From the NCBI RefSeq assembly GCF_030547005.1, contig NZ_JAUOPN010000003.1, forward strand, positions 124,001-188,000: a DNA stretch of 64,000 nt, in the 5' to 3' direction. The notes under the pieces were generated by a model. It made no database searches and was not told where the DNA came from. It worked only from the letters and a program-made list of their open reading frames with translations. A program made the position numbers and the translations under genes. Positions 36,692 to 43,775 of this stretch are shown here, in pieces; positions within the stretch are counted from its first letter, which is position 1, and every line of letters begins with the position of its first letter. The stretch comes from Maribacter sp. 1_MG-2023 (GTDB lineage: Bacteria; Bacteroidota; Bacteroidia; Flavobacteriales; Flavobacteriaceae).

Positions 36692-38009
36692 TTCTGTTAT
36701 AGAGTGTTTTTCGAGTTACCTGTAATAATTTAGCTGCTTTAGATTTGTTGTAATTGGTGCGTTTTAGCGCGTTAACAATTTGTTCTTTTTCGAATTTTGC
36801 TTTTGAAAGACTCCCTAATACCACAGTTTCTAAAACCGGACTCATCAACTCTGACGGTAAAACCTTTGCTTCAACTTTATCTGTAGTCGATAACAGTACT
36901 GCGCGCTGAATTACATTCTGTAATTCTCGAATATTACCAGGCCAATGATAGGCACTGAAAATGTCCCAAACCTCAGCAGAAAAATCAACAATTTGTTTGT
37001 TCAACTTTTCATTGAACTTACTTAAAAAGTGAGAAGCTAATACTGATAAATCTCCATGTCTGTTTTTTAAGGCTGGGATTTGCAATGAAAACTCATTTAA
37101 TCGATGATACAAATCTTCTCGAAAAGTACCTTTCTCAACTGCGGACTTTAAATCTTCATTAGTAGCTGATAGTATTCGAACGTCAACTTCTATTTCACTA
37201 TTACTACCTATTCTTTTTATTTTGCGCTCTTGTAACGCTCTTAACAACTGTATTTGATTCTCGTAAGAAAGATTACCTACCTCATCTAAAAATAAAGTAC
37301 CACCGTTGGCAGCTTCAAAACTACCAACTTTATCGGCGACAGCACCGGTGAAACTTCCTTTTATATGCCCAAAGAATTCACTTGCTGCCAATTCTTTAGG
37401 AATTGCTCCACAATCTAGTGCTATAAACGGCTTTTCATTTCTCGTACTTTTTTGGTGAATGGCTTTTGCAGTAACTTCTTTACCTGTACCGCTTTCTCCA
37501 ATAATCAAAACCGACATATCTGTTGGTGCTACCAAAACAATATGCTCTTCTAATTTCTGGGTTGCCTCGCTAGTCAAAATTAATTCTTGCGACGTAGTTG
37601 CTTCTTTACTACCTTCTACTTTTTCTTTTGAATAAACAGGTTCTCTTGAAACTACTGGTTTTGAATTTAATGCGCCATCAATAACCAATAACATCTGATC
37701 AGGCGTAAAAGGTTTAGAAATATAATCGTAAGCTCCCATTTTCATCGCCTTTACAGCTGTAGAAACTTCTGCATAACCTGTCATTACAATTACCGGAATC
37801 TCACCTTTTAGATTAGACACCAATTTAATACCGTCATAATCAGGTAATCGCAAGTCTGTAATTACTAATTGAAAATCGTGTTCTTTTAATTGTTTTTCGC
37901 CATCTAACCCAGTATGACTTAATACCACATCATAACTATTTCTTGCCAAAAATTTTTGCAGCATTTGGGCAAATGAAGTATCATCTTCAATAATTAAAAT
38001 TTTAGTCAT
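36666..38009 (-). CDS. Sigma-54-dependent response regulator (NtrC family)
   Basis: A 447-residue activator of sigma-54 RNA polymerase: receiver (about 1-120, acceptor Asp near 53 in LVITDLRLP), AAA+ domain (about 140-375, Walker A GESGTGKE near 167-174) and C-terminal Fis-type helix-turn-helix (about 405-445). The sigma-54 contact loop GAFTGA is present as GSFTGA, so the protein should activate. I start at the ATG at 38009 (MTKILIIEDD); an ATG at 38051 would add 14 odd residues. It is tail-to-tail with the hybrid kinase and upstream of the PepSY-like genes, its likely targets. Confidence 0.93.
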   Translation of the reverse strand: MTKILIIEDDTSFAQMLQKFLARNSYDVVLSHTGLDGEKQLKEHDFQLVITDLRLPDYDGIKLVSNLKGEIPVIVMTGYAEVSTAVKAMKMGAYDYISKPFTPDQMLLVIDGALNSKPVVSREPVYSKEKVEGSKEATTSQELILTSEATQKLEEHIVLVAPTDMSVLIIGESGTGKEVTAKAIHQKSTRNEKPFIALDCGAIPKELAASEFFGHIKGSFTGAVADKVGSFEAANGGTLFLDEVGNLSYENQIQLLRALQERKIKRIGSNSEIEVDVRILSATNEDLKSAVEKGTFREDLYHRLNEFSLQIPALKNRHGDLSVLASHFLSKFNEKLNKQIVDFSAEVWDIFSAYHWPGNIRELQNVIQRAVLLSTTDKVEAKVLPSELMSPVLETVVLGSLSKAKFEKEQIVNALKRTNYNKSKAAKLLQVTRKTLYNRINYYDLDL

Positions 38010-38111
38010 AGACAGTTTGGTGTTCTTAATATCTACGTAAAAATACCACAAGCCGACTACTTGTATTTTAAAATTATCATAAAGCTTTTATGCATTCATT
38101 TAAAAAAAGAC

Positions 38112-38150
38112 ATAAAAAAAAGGAAAGAATAGCATTTAGCTATCCTTTCC
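38112..38150 (-). terminator. Terminator of PepSY-like gene 1
   Basis: Stem GGAAAG-G-ATAGC / GCTAT-T-CTTTCC (12 positions, with a central G-U on the minus-strand RNA), loop TAAAT, followed by eight T on the minus strand, just downstream of the first PepSY-like gene. Confidence 0.85.
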
Positions 38151-38187
38151 TGACCAAACCAACTTGAACAAACAAGTTTCTCTATAA

Positions 38188-38505
38188 TTACATATCTATC
38201 CAATTACCTTCTTCATCTGCATACACTGTACCTTGTGTGCCATCTTCAAGAGATAATACTAGCTTATATTGTTTCTTTTCATTTGTGTATGCCTTATCTA
38301 AATTTGCCGTTGGAAAATTCTTTGATACTGCATCTGTTACTGCTTGTGGTACTTCTGCAACCGAAATCTCTTCAAAATCTTCTATTGCTATTGAAATCTC
38401 ATTTACCTGGTTATGCTGTATTCCATTTGCTGAAACAATTACCTCTTGTGCATTCATTGCAAAACCTCCTAATGTCATTGCTCCTAATAAAAATAAAATT
38501 CTCAT
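38188..38505 (-). CDS. Small secreted PepSY-like protein, paralogue 1
   Basis: A 105-residue exported protein from the ATG at 38505: a signal peptide (MRILFLLGAMTLGGFAMNAQ), then one PepSY-like unit (VAEVPQAVTDAVSKNFPTANLDKAY, KQYKLVLSLEDGTQGTVY) ending EEGNWIDM. The longer frame to 38691 has no signal and is rejected. It is one of three similar genes in 1.8 kb, each with its own terminator. TGGCAC, as in sigma-54 -24 elements, lies at 38566-38561 and a TATCAGATA palindrome at 38596-38604. Function unknown. Confidence 0.85.
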   Translation of the reverse strand: MRILFLLGAMTLGGFAMNAQEVIVSANGIQHNQVNEISIAIEDFEEISVAEVPQAVTDAVSKNFPTANLDKAYTNEKKQYKLVLSLEDGTQGTVYADEEGNWIDM

Positions 38506-38550
38506 ATTTTCTTTATTTAAGTTAATAATACATATCAATACTATTAACAA

Positions 38551-38566
38551 AGAAAAAAGAGTGCCA
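38551..38566 (-). promoter_or_regulatory. Possible sigma-54 promoter of PepSY-like gene 1
   Basis: Minus strand: TGGCAC (perfect -24 hexamer), five bases, then TTTCT where TTGCT/A is expected; the G of the -12 GC is replaced. It would place the start about 35 bases before the ATG. The adjacent NtrC-type regulator makes this reading attractive. Confidence 0.4.
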
Positions 38567-38595
38567 TAAAAATAAATTACAAAACAGTATTTGAT

Positions 38596-38604
38596 TATCA
38601 GATA
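38596..38604 (-). promoter_or_regulatory. TATC-A-GATA motif upstream of PepSY-like gene 1
   Basis: Palindrome TATCAGATA within GATTATCAGATA, 91 bases before the ATG and 29 bases upstream of TGGCAC. Near copies lie upstream of the other two paralogues and the 28-residue peptide gene. Confidence 0.35.
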
Positions 38605-38722
38605 CTTACGTTTATATAATCTTTTAGTTAGCTGAGTAAAGTTGTACCCACTTTCTACTACTGTGTAATTTTTACTCAATAAAGTTATCACTGAAGAATA
38701 ACTTTAGAACATAATTGAAGAC

Positions 38723-38752
38723 AAAAAAAAGGAGCTGCAAATTGCAGCCCCC
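38723..38752 (-). terminator. Strong terminator after the small-peptide transcript
   Basis: Minus-strand stem GGGGCTGCA / TGCAGCTCC (one G-U wobble), three-base loop, then eight T. No long gene precedes it. Together with the 28-codon reading frame at 38924-39010 it implies a short transcript of about 300 bases. Confidence 0.85.
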
Positions 38753-38923
38753 CTCAAACCACCTATCAAACTCTTGTCTTAAAATTTTAAATCAACACCT
38801 CAATCAATTCAACAACAACTAAAATTGGCAATGCTAATCCGGGGGATTATTTCAAATACAATTATCTGGTGGCACCTTCATAGTTAACGGTTAGTGTTTA
38901 CGCGAAAGTGATATTTTAATTAT

Positions 38924-39010
38924 TTATTTCTCCAAACATAATTTTGATATGATACCTAATGAAAAAATCAAAACTGTGCTTAAGACTAAAATAAATACTA
39001 ATGTGACCAT
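38924..39010 (-). CDS. Candidate 28-residue single-helix membrane peptide
   Basis: ATG at 39010, 28 codons, TAA at 38926-38924. The product MVTLVFILVLSTVLIFSLGI... is one continuous hydrophobic helix ending SKLCLEK, a positive-inside tail. It lies alone in a 617-base interval between two PepSY-like genes, and a strong terminator ends its presumed transcript at 38723. A TTTCTGATA motif, like those of its neighbours, lies 38 bases upstream. There is no sequence family I recognise; a non-coding RNA covering the same interval is the alternative. Confidence 0.4.
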   Translation of the reverse strand: MVTLVFILVLSTVLIFSLGIISKLCLEK

Positions 39011-39071
39011 TGTTTCATAACTTGCTTCACTTATTTAGACACAACATTTTCTGATAGGTCACATTTTAAAT

Positions 39072-39102
39072 AAAAAAAAACCGCATTTAGCAGTTTTTTT
39101 TT
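39072..39102 (-). terminator. Terminator of PepSY-like gene 2
   Basis: Minus-strand stem AAAACTGC / GCGGTTTT (one U-G wobble) around TAAAT, followed by a T-run, 20 bases past the stop of the second PepSY-like gene. Confidence 0.8.
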
Positions 39103-39122
39103 ATTTCAGCCTTTTAAAAAGA

Positions 39123-39428
39123 CTATCTCTTATTGATCCAATTACCGTGCTGGTCTATATATACGGTCTTTCTTGTACCGCTTTTAAGCACCATTATTAA
39201 TTTAAATTCTCCTCTATCATTTTTAAAAGCTCCGCCAAGTTTAGATGTTGGGTATTGCTTTAATATTTCTTCAATCACCGGTGGTGTTAATTCGCTCGAT
39301 TTAATTTTTACGTATTCATCGGCCGTTTTAACTACAACTGCTGTTTCAATTATATCTGAACTAGTTTTTGCTGCTGCGTTAAACATGATTCCGAAAGTCA
39401 AGAATACTAATAATGCGTAATTTTTCAT
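39123..39428 (-). CDS. Small secreted PepSY-like protein, paralogue 2
   Basis: A 101-residue exported protein: signal peptide (MKNYALLVFLTFGIMFNAAA), then a PepSY-like unit (VKIKSSELTPPVIEEILKQYPTS, GEFKLIMVLKSGTRKTVY) ending HGNWINKR. It shares the helix, the VY and the terminal GNWI with its two neighbours but is more basic. It is a separate unit with its own terminator. The motif TATCAGTTA lies at 39496-39504, and a block ATACTTACG...AATCTT upstream also recurs upstream of paralogue 1. Confidence 0.82.
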   Translation of the reverse strand: MKNYALLVFLTFGIMFNAAAKTSSDIIETAVVVKTADEYVKIKSSELTPPVIEEILKQYPTSKLGGAFKNDRGEFKLIMVLKSGTRKTVYIDQHGNWINKR

Positions 39429-39528
39429 GCTAATAATTTTAATCGTTAATAACTCTAAATCTTAAAATACTTACGGAGTAATCTTACATATGGATTATCA
39501 GTTAACTAAATTTTAAATTTATAAATGC

Positions 39529-39553
39529 AAAAAAGCTGCCTAGGCAGCTTTTT
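39529..39553 (-). terminator. Terminator of PepSY-like gene 3
   Basis: Near-perfect palindrome AAAAAGCTGCC-TAGGCAGCTTTTT with T-tracts on both strands, 29 bases past the stop of the third PepSY-like gene. Confidence 0.85.
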
Positions 39554-39581
39554 ACAAACAACTAATTCAAACTTCTAAATA

Positions 39582-39884
39582 TTACATTTCTAACCAGTTA
39601 CCCTCTGCGTCAGCATAAAGTACACTAGACGTACCGTCTTGTGAAGTAATTTCTAATTTATAATTATTTTCATCATCAACGTATGCTTTACTCAACATTG
39701 CACCTTCATAATCGGTTGCTAATGCATTTACAATTGGTGTTGGTAAATCAGAAGCAGCCACTTCTGTATAGTCTTGTAAAAAGACTTCTTCCATAATACC
39801 ATCATGAAATATAATTGGAGTTGCGGCAGTACCTATTGTTAAACTACCTATGGCTAAAGCTGTGGCAAATACTAATTTTTTCAT
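39582..39884 (-). CDS. Small secreted PepSY-like protein, paralogue 3
   Basis: A 100-residue exported protein from the ATG at 39884 (MKKLVFATALAIGSL, signal peptide to about residue 22). The mature part DYTEVAASDLPTPIVNALATDY, ENNYKLEITSQDGTSSVLY and the end AEGNWLEM parallel the other two paralogues. The mature protein is acidic. TGGCAC lies at 39939-39934 and a TTTCAGATA motif at 39980-39988. The motif-to-TGGCAC distance differs from that of paralogue 1 by 11 bases, one DNA turn. Function unknown; PepSY-like domains are linked to peptidase inhibition or envelope sensing. Confidence 0.85.
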   Translation of the reverse strand: MKKLVFATALAIGSLTIGTAATPIIFHDGIMEEVFLQDYTEVAASDLPTPIVNALATDYEGAMLSKAYVDDENNYKLEITSQDGTSSVLYADAEGNWLEM

Positions 39885-39923
39885 CTTTCTTATATTTAAA
39901 TTAAACATTCTTGAAAGGTATAT

Positions 39924-39939
39924 TAGAATAATTGTGCCA
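39924..39939 (-). promoter_or_regulatory. Possible sigma-54 -24 element of PepSY-like gene 3
   Basis: Minus strand TGGCAC at 39939-39934 with TTCTA at the -12 position, where TTGCT/A is expected. The -24 half is perfect, the -12 half weak, so the promoter type is uncertain. Confidence 0.3.
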
Positions 39940-40040
39940 ATACTAAATACAGCTTCTTAAACATTATCATCTAATTGATTTTCAGATATTTAAATTAAAT
40001 AATTGCTTAGATGCTGTTGGGTAAAAATGTGTGTATACAG

Positions 40041-40070
40041 AAAAAGTGTGTAGAAACTACACACTTTTTT
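40041..40070. terminator. Bidirectional terminator after DUF4301 gene
   Basis: Stem AAAAAGTGTGTAG / CTACACACTTTTT with a three-base loop and T-tracts on both strands. It ends the minus-strand operon whose last gene stops at 40093. Confidence 0.9.
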
Positions 40071-40092
40071 ATACTATAATATTGCTTTTGAC

Positions 40093-41631
40093 TTAAGCTT
40101 GATGCGAATCTTTTAAAAGATCTACCACACTTTTTACAGGATTAAAGGTCACTAATGGCACTTCTACAAAAATCGTATTCCAAAAAGCCATTGCACCATT
40201 CCATAAACCAGGTAGTTCAAGAGCCTTTAATTCTTTACCATCTTTAGTTTTACCTGTAATAAAACCTTGCTTTTCATCTACAAACTTTAAAAGGTCATAT
40301 TTCTTACCTTTATAATTACGAACAGCACACACCAAATCTACCGGATTAAAATGGGTAGAGTTCTTAAGAAGATCTGCCTGTTGACTATTATCCATATCTA
40401 TTTGAGCAGATTCTATTATCTGTAGAGAAACTTCGCCTTTACCATTGGTTACCCAGAAAGGACCACCACCTGGCTCACCTTCATTTTTAACCATACCGCA
40501 AATACGAATAGGTCTGTTAATCTTATCCTTTAATATTTCAATTTTATCGCCATCAGATTTTGAATCAAAACCATCTGAAAAACGAACATTTAAGTTTGTA
40601 CCCAAGAAATTTCTAATTTCTTCTAGTTGTGCATCATCTACGTTACCGCTATCAAGTAATGCTGCATATTCAAATGCTTTTTCTTGCTCTTTTAAAAGCA
40701 CACCCGCCAATACTTTTTTACTATCGGCAACTGCCTTAGCATCTTTCATTACGGCAACGTTATCGATATTCTTTATAAAAATAACATCGGCATCTTGCTC
40801 ATTTAAATTTTGAATCAATGCACCATGCCCACCTGGTCTAAACAATACAGAACAATCTTCATTTCTAAATGGGTTATTGTCCATATCTACCGCCAACGTA
40901 TCAGTAGAAGGTTTTTGAAAAGAATAATCTACATTATATGTAATACCTGTATCTGCTGAAACTTTTGGTCCAGAAGCTTTAAACTCTTCGCCAAACATTT
41001 CTTCATGCTGTTCTGAAATCGTAAAATGTAAATTTGCCTTTCGGTTAGAACCTGCATATAACGCACCTTCTTTTAAATGTTCTTCAAATGGTGTAGCTGC
41101 AGAAGATTCGTACTTATGAAATGGCAATAATCCCTTCGGATAAAAACCATAGTTCAATGCATTCTCGCCTAAAAGTTCAGAGATAAAACTAAAAACCTTT
41201 TCTCCTTGAGAATCAGATTTTAAATTTAACCTGTCCATAACTTTCTGGTAAAATGGAAAACGCTCTAAACCTTCAGAAAACTTCTTAACATCTTTATCAT
41301 TAGTTCTAGTCAAATAAGCTTCTAAAGTTTCTTCAGCAGGATTATAAGATCCTAAAAAACTAAATAAAGCTTTAAACATTCTTGATGCTGCACCAGAAGC
41401 CGGAACAAACTTTAATATATCAAGGTCTTTTAATTTCGAATCATAAAATGCTATTAGCTTTTTCTCTTCTGCATCAGAGAATTTTAGAATACCATTACCT
41501 ATTACGGCCGCATTCTCTAATTTCACAAAAGGAATACCTTCTTTAAAGGTGTTGATATGACTCAACATAGTTTCTTTTGAAATTCCTTTTTCTGCTAATT
41601 GCTTAATGTCTTTATCTGTAAGTTCAATCAT
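40093..41631 (-). CDS. DUF4301 family protein
   Basis: A 512-residue cytosolic protein of the Bacteroidota DUF4301 family. Recognisable blocks are FVPASGAASRMFK (about residues 76-88, resembling a nucleotidyltransferase P-loop) and FRPGGHGALIQNLN. A sugar- or cofactor-nucleotidyltransferase-like activity is inferred; the biochemical function is unknown to me. Its start overlaps the stop of the NadR-like kinase by 4 bases (ATGA), placing it last in the cofactor-salvage operon. Confidence 0.85.
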   Translation of the reverse strand: MIELTDKDIKQLAEKGISKETMLSHINTFKEGIPFVKLENAAVIGNGILKFSDAEEKKLIAFYDSKLKDLDILKFVPASGAASRMFKALFSFLGSYNPAEETLEAYLTRTNDKDVKKFSEGLERFPFYQKVMDRLNLKSDSQGEKVFSFISELLGENALNYGFYPKGLLPFHKYESSAATPFEEHLKEGALYAGSNRKANLHFTISEQHEEMFGEEFKASGPKVSADTGITYNVDYSFQKPSTDTLAVDMDNNPFRNEDCSVLFRPGGHGALIQNLNEQDADVIFIKNIDNVAVMKDAKAVADSKKVLAGVLLKEQEKAFEYAALLDSGNVDDAQLEEIRNFLGTNLNVRFSDGFDSKSDGDKIEILKDKINRPIRICGMVKNEGEPGGGPFWVTNGKGEVSLQIIESAQIDMDNSQQADLLKNSTHFNPVDLVCAVRNYKGKKYDLLKFVDEKQGFITGKTKDGKELKALELPGLWNGAMAFWNTIFVEVPLVTFNPVKSVVDLLKDSHQA

Positions 41632-42191
41632 TTATGTAATAAGGTATCTATATGGTTAATGGCTTTTTCTAAACGTTGTTTTTTGTTCCCCTTCAAGGTA
41701 ATAAATTTTTTGCCGTATTTTTCTAAAGTATCTTTAAAATAATTGAACATTTGTTCTCTTTCATTAGGCTTATCCCTTAAATCATCAGCTTCCCAAGGAA
41801 TATCTATATAAGTCAGTAAATAAAGATCATAAGAATTCTCAAGTGCATATTTTTCTAATACAGGATCGCATTCCCCAATATAATATGCTTCTGAATACAC
41901 TTTGGTTTCCAATAAATCCGTATCGCAAATGAGAATATCCGTAGCCTTTTTAGACAACTTATTTTCTAAACGCATTTGCCCTTCGGCAATAGGTAACAAA
42001 TCATGAGGTTCGCAAGTTTTACGCTCATTGTTCCATTTATCTTGAAGATAATCTCTTGCATACTCTGGTACCCAAACGGTATGGTAATGCCTTGCCAACT
42101 GTTCTGATAAGGTTGTTTTACCTGTCGATTCTGGACCAAAAAGGACCACTTTTAAGACATCTGAAGGTTCTTGCTTATATTTTTCTTCCAT
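41628..42191 (-). CDS. NadR-like ATP-dependent kinase (nicotinamide riboside kinase type)
   Basis: P-loop kinase of 187 residues. Walker A FGPESTGKTT is at residues 18-27, and WVPEYARDYL and ICDTDLLETKVY are typical of the NadR ribosylnicotinamide-kinase domain; no adenylyltransferase domain is attached. With PnuC next to it, the simplest reading is uptake and phosphorylation of nicotinamide riboside. The adjacent MTH1187-type thiamine-binding protein makes another vitamin possible. Its start lies within the end of pnuC (40-base overlap). Confidence 0.8.
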   Translation of the reverse strand: MEEKYKQEPSDVLKVVLFGPESTGKTTLSEQLARHYHTVWVPEYARDYLQDKWNNERKTCEPHDLLPIAEGQMRLENKLSKKATDILICDTDLLETKVYSEAYYIGECDPVLEKYALENSYDLYLLTYIDIPWEADDLRDKPNEREQMFNYFKDTLEKYGKKFITLKGNKKQRLEKAINHIDTLLHK

Positions 42192-42784
42192 GCATTATAC
42201 CCGTAAAAGGCCAATATTGTAAAAATGAGATATTGAAAACTAGTAAACGTAAATCCTTTATAAAAGTATAACGGAATCGATATTAGATCCCCAATGATCC
42301 AATATATCCAATTTTCTACTTTCCTTTTGGCCATCAACCACATACCCACAAAAAATATAGCTGTTGTTATAGTATCAACATAAGCCGTCCAGCTATTCCA
42401 CTTATCAAAAACTTGATACACGGTAAAAACAAAAATGATGGTACTTATAAAAATGATAACCGAGGTGATATTTTCCTTTTTGGTTACTCTTGTAATTGGC
42501 GTGTAATGTTCTGCATCTACTTTTCTTGTCCATATATACCAACCATACAAACTCATTATAAAATAGTAGGCATTGATCATCATATCGCCCAATAAACCCC
42601 ACTTTAAAAGTAGGTAAACAAATATTGAGGTACTGATTAACCCTGAAGGGTAAACTAGAATCTTATTCTGTTTAGAGAACCATACTGAAAGTAATCCAAA
42701 AATGACCGCTACAATTTCAAGAATAATATCTAGTGTATCATAATCGGAATATTGACCAAAGAGATAATCAAAAATGGGGCTCAT
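42152..42784 (-). CDS. pnuC: PnuC-family vitamin transporter
   Basis: Inner-membrane facilitator of 210 residues with about seven helices. The C-terminal repeat ENWIYWIIGDLISIPLYFYKG is a hallmark of PnuC-type transporters. These trap vitamins whose phosphorylated forms cannot leave, so a kinase is normally next door, as here. In Bacteroidota some members (PnuT) carry thiamine and not nicotinamide riboside. The neighbouring thiamine-binding-type protein and the TPP-riboswitch receptor 8 kb away make this a real alternative. It overlaps the flanking genes by 17 and 40 bases. Confidence 0.88.
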   Translation of the reverse strand: MSPIFDYLFGQYSDYDTLDIILEIVAVIFGLLSVWFSKQNKILVYPSGLISTSIFVYLLLKWGLLGDMMINAYYFIMSLYGWYIWTRKVDAEHYTPITRVTKKENITSVIIFISTIIFVFTVYQVFDKWNSWTAYVDTITTAIFFVGMWLMAKRKVENWIYWIIGDLISIPLYFYKGFTFTSFQYLIFTILAFYGYNAWKKNISKNLQMS

Positions 42785-43028
42785 AGTCGCTTCTATCAGA
42801 TTTAACTATTTTCATAAATAAGAGTCCGCGGTCCATCAATTCAAATGCTGTTTTAATTTCGGTATTCAACACTTTCATTACTTCATCATAAGAACCATAA
42901 ACCTGAGTACTCAACGGATTCTCAAGTACGGTCAACCCACATTCTCGCAGTTTTTTTATAAAATTTATAATGTGCTGTTCAAAATCGTCCTGCAATGGTG
43001 AAAAGGTCAATTCTACTGATATATCCAT
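42768..43028 (-). CDS. MTH1187/YkoF-type thiamine-binding protein
   Basis: Small cytosolic protein of 86 residues of the MTH1187 (DUF77) family: MDISVELTFSPL at the start, a central LSTQVYGSYDEVM and a final FMKIVKSDRSD. Several members bind thiamine or related pyrimidines as oligomers of a ferredoxin-like fold. It overlaps pnuC by 17 bases, so the two are coupled; this links the transporter to thiamine or HMP. Confidence 0.8.
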   Translation of the reverse strand: MDISVELTFSPLQDDFEQHIINFIKKLRECGLTVLENPLSTQVYGSYDEVMKVLNTEIKTAFELMDRGLLFMKIVKSDRSDYEPHF

Positions 43029-43054
43029 ATATAGTATGCTATAATTAATTTATT

Positions 43055-43693
43055 CTACTCTTTATCTCTAGTGGCATAAACGCAGGTAAATTCTTCAAAT
43101 TCTAGAAATCTAATTTTATAGTTAGATAAATTTCCTTCGAAAATAATCTGTGCCGTTGTTTTGTGGTCATCAAATTTAAAATCTTGCACATTTATGTGAT
43201 GTAAAAAACTTACCCCTCTATGACCATATATTTTATAAAGCGATTCTTTAGCTCCCCATACAATAGTCAACTTTCTAACCACTGCCGCAGTATTTGCTAA
43301 CGTTTTGTACTCCTCAAAAGGGGTGAATTTATGTGCTATTCTCAAAATTTTGTCACGCTGCATTTCAATATCGATACCTACATGTTCAGCTGAACTTATA
43401 ATGATGCCCGTAAAATTATGAGAATGCGTAATCGATATAAACTTGCCATTTTTTAAATGGGGCTTCCCGTTTTCATCATAGATTAAATCGGCATCTGTAT
43501 AGTTATATTTGGCAAGTAAATGCCTAATACTCAGGAAAGCCTTACGATGGAGTTCAGATTTCATTCCGTCAAATCGATTTTGACAATAAGGTGTGAGTTC
43601 AATACCTGTCCAAAGGTTTTCTTCTGTCTCTTCAACCTTCCAAATTGCTAAGGAGGTTTCTTCATTTACTGTTATAGTTTTGTAAAGCGGCAT
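43055..43693 (-). CDS. 4'-phosphopantetheinyl transferase
   Basis: Sfp/EntD/HetI-type enzyme that transfers the pantetheine arm from CoA to carrier proteins. It has 212 residues from the ATG at 43693 (MPLYKTITV). The Mg2+ site VGIDIEMQ and the C-terminal WGAKESLYKIYG are the two family motifs. The longer reading to 43783 overlaps the ahcY promoter region and its start codon and adds 30 unrelated residues. It is 26 bases upstream of the thiamine-binding gene on the same strand and may lead that operon. Confidence 0.9.
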   Translation of the reverse strand: MPLYKTITVNEETSLAIWKVEETEENLWTGIELTPYCQNRFDGMKSELHRKAFLSIRHLLAKYNYTDADLIYDENGKPHLKNGKFISITHSHNFTGIIISSAEHVGIDIEMQRDKILRIAHKFTPFEEYKTLANTAAVVRKLTIVWGAKESLYKIYGHRGVSFLHHINVQDFKFDDHKTTAQIIFEGNLSNYKIRFLEFEEFTCVYATRDKE

Positions 43694-43713
43694 GGGATTC
43701 TTAGTGTTATTCG

Positions 43714-43721
43714 TACCTTTG
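43714..43721 (+). promoter_or_regulatory. Candidate -7 element for ahcY
   Basis: TACCTTTG matches TAnnTTTG exactly, 55-62 bases before the ahcY ATG, in the divergent spacer with the phosphopantetheinyl transferase. No clear -33 TTG. Confidence 0.4.
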
Positions 43722-43775
43722 CACGAATTAAAAATTGCTGTACACAGATTAACGAAAGTATAAAATAATAAAGAT

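Noticed and set aside
38871-38880. Plus-strand TGGCAC in the intergenic interval
   Set aside because: No GC element at -12 spacing and no plus-strand gene downstream.
39530-39546. Minus-strand AGGCAG-N5-TTGCA with -24/-12 spacing, as a sigma-54 promoter for PepSY-like gene 2
   Set aside because: It lies inside the perfect terminator palindrome at 39529-39553, which fully explains it; two mismatches in the -24 half add to the doubt.
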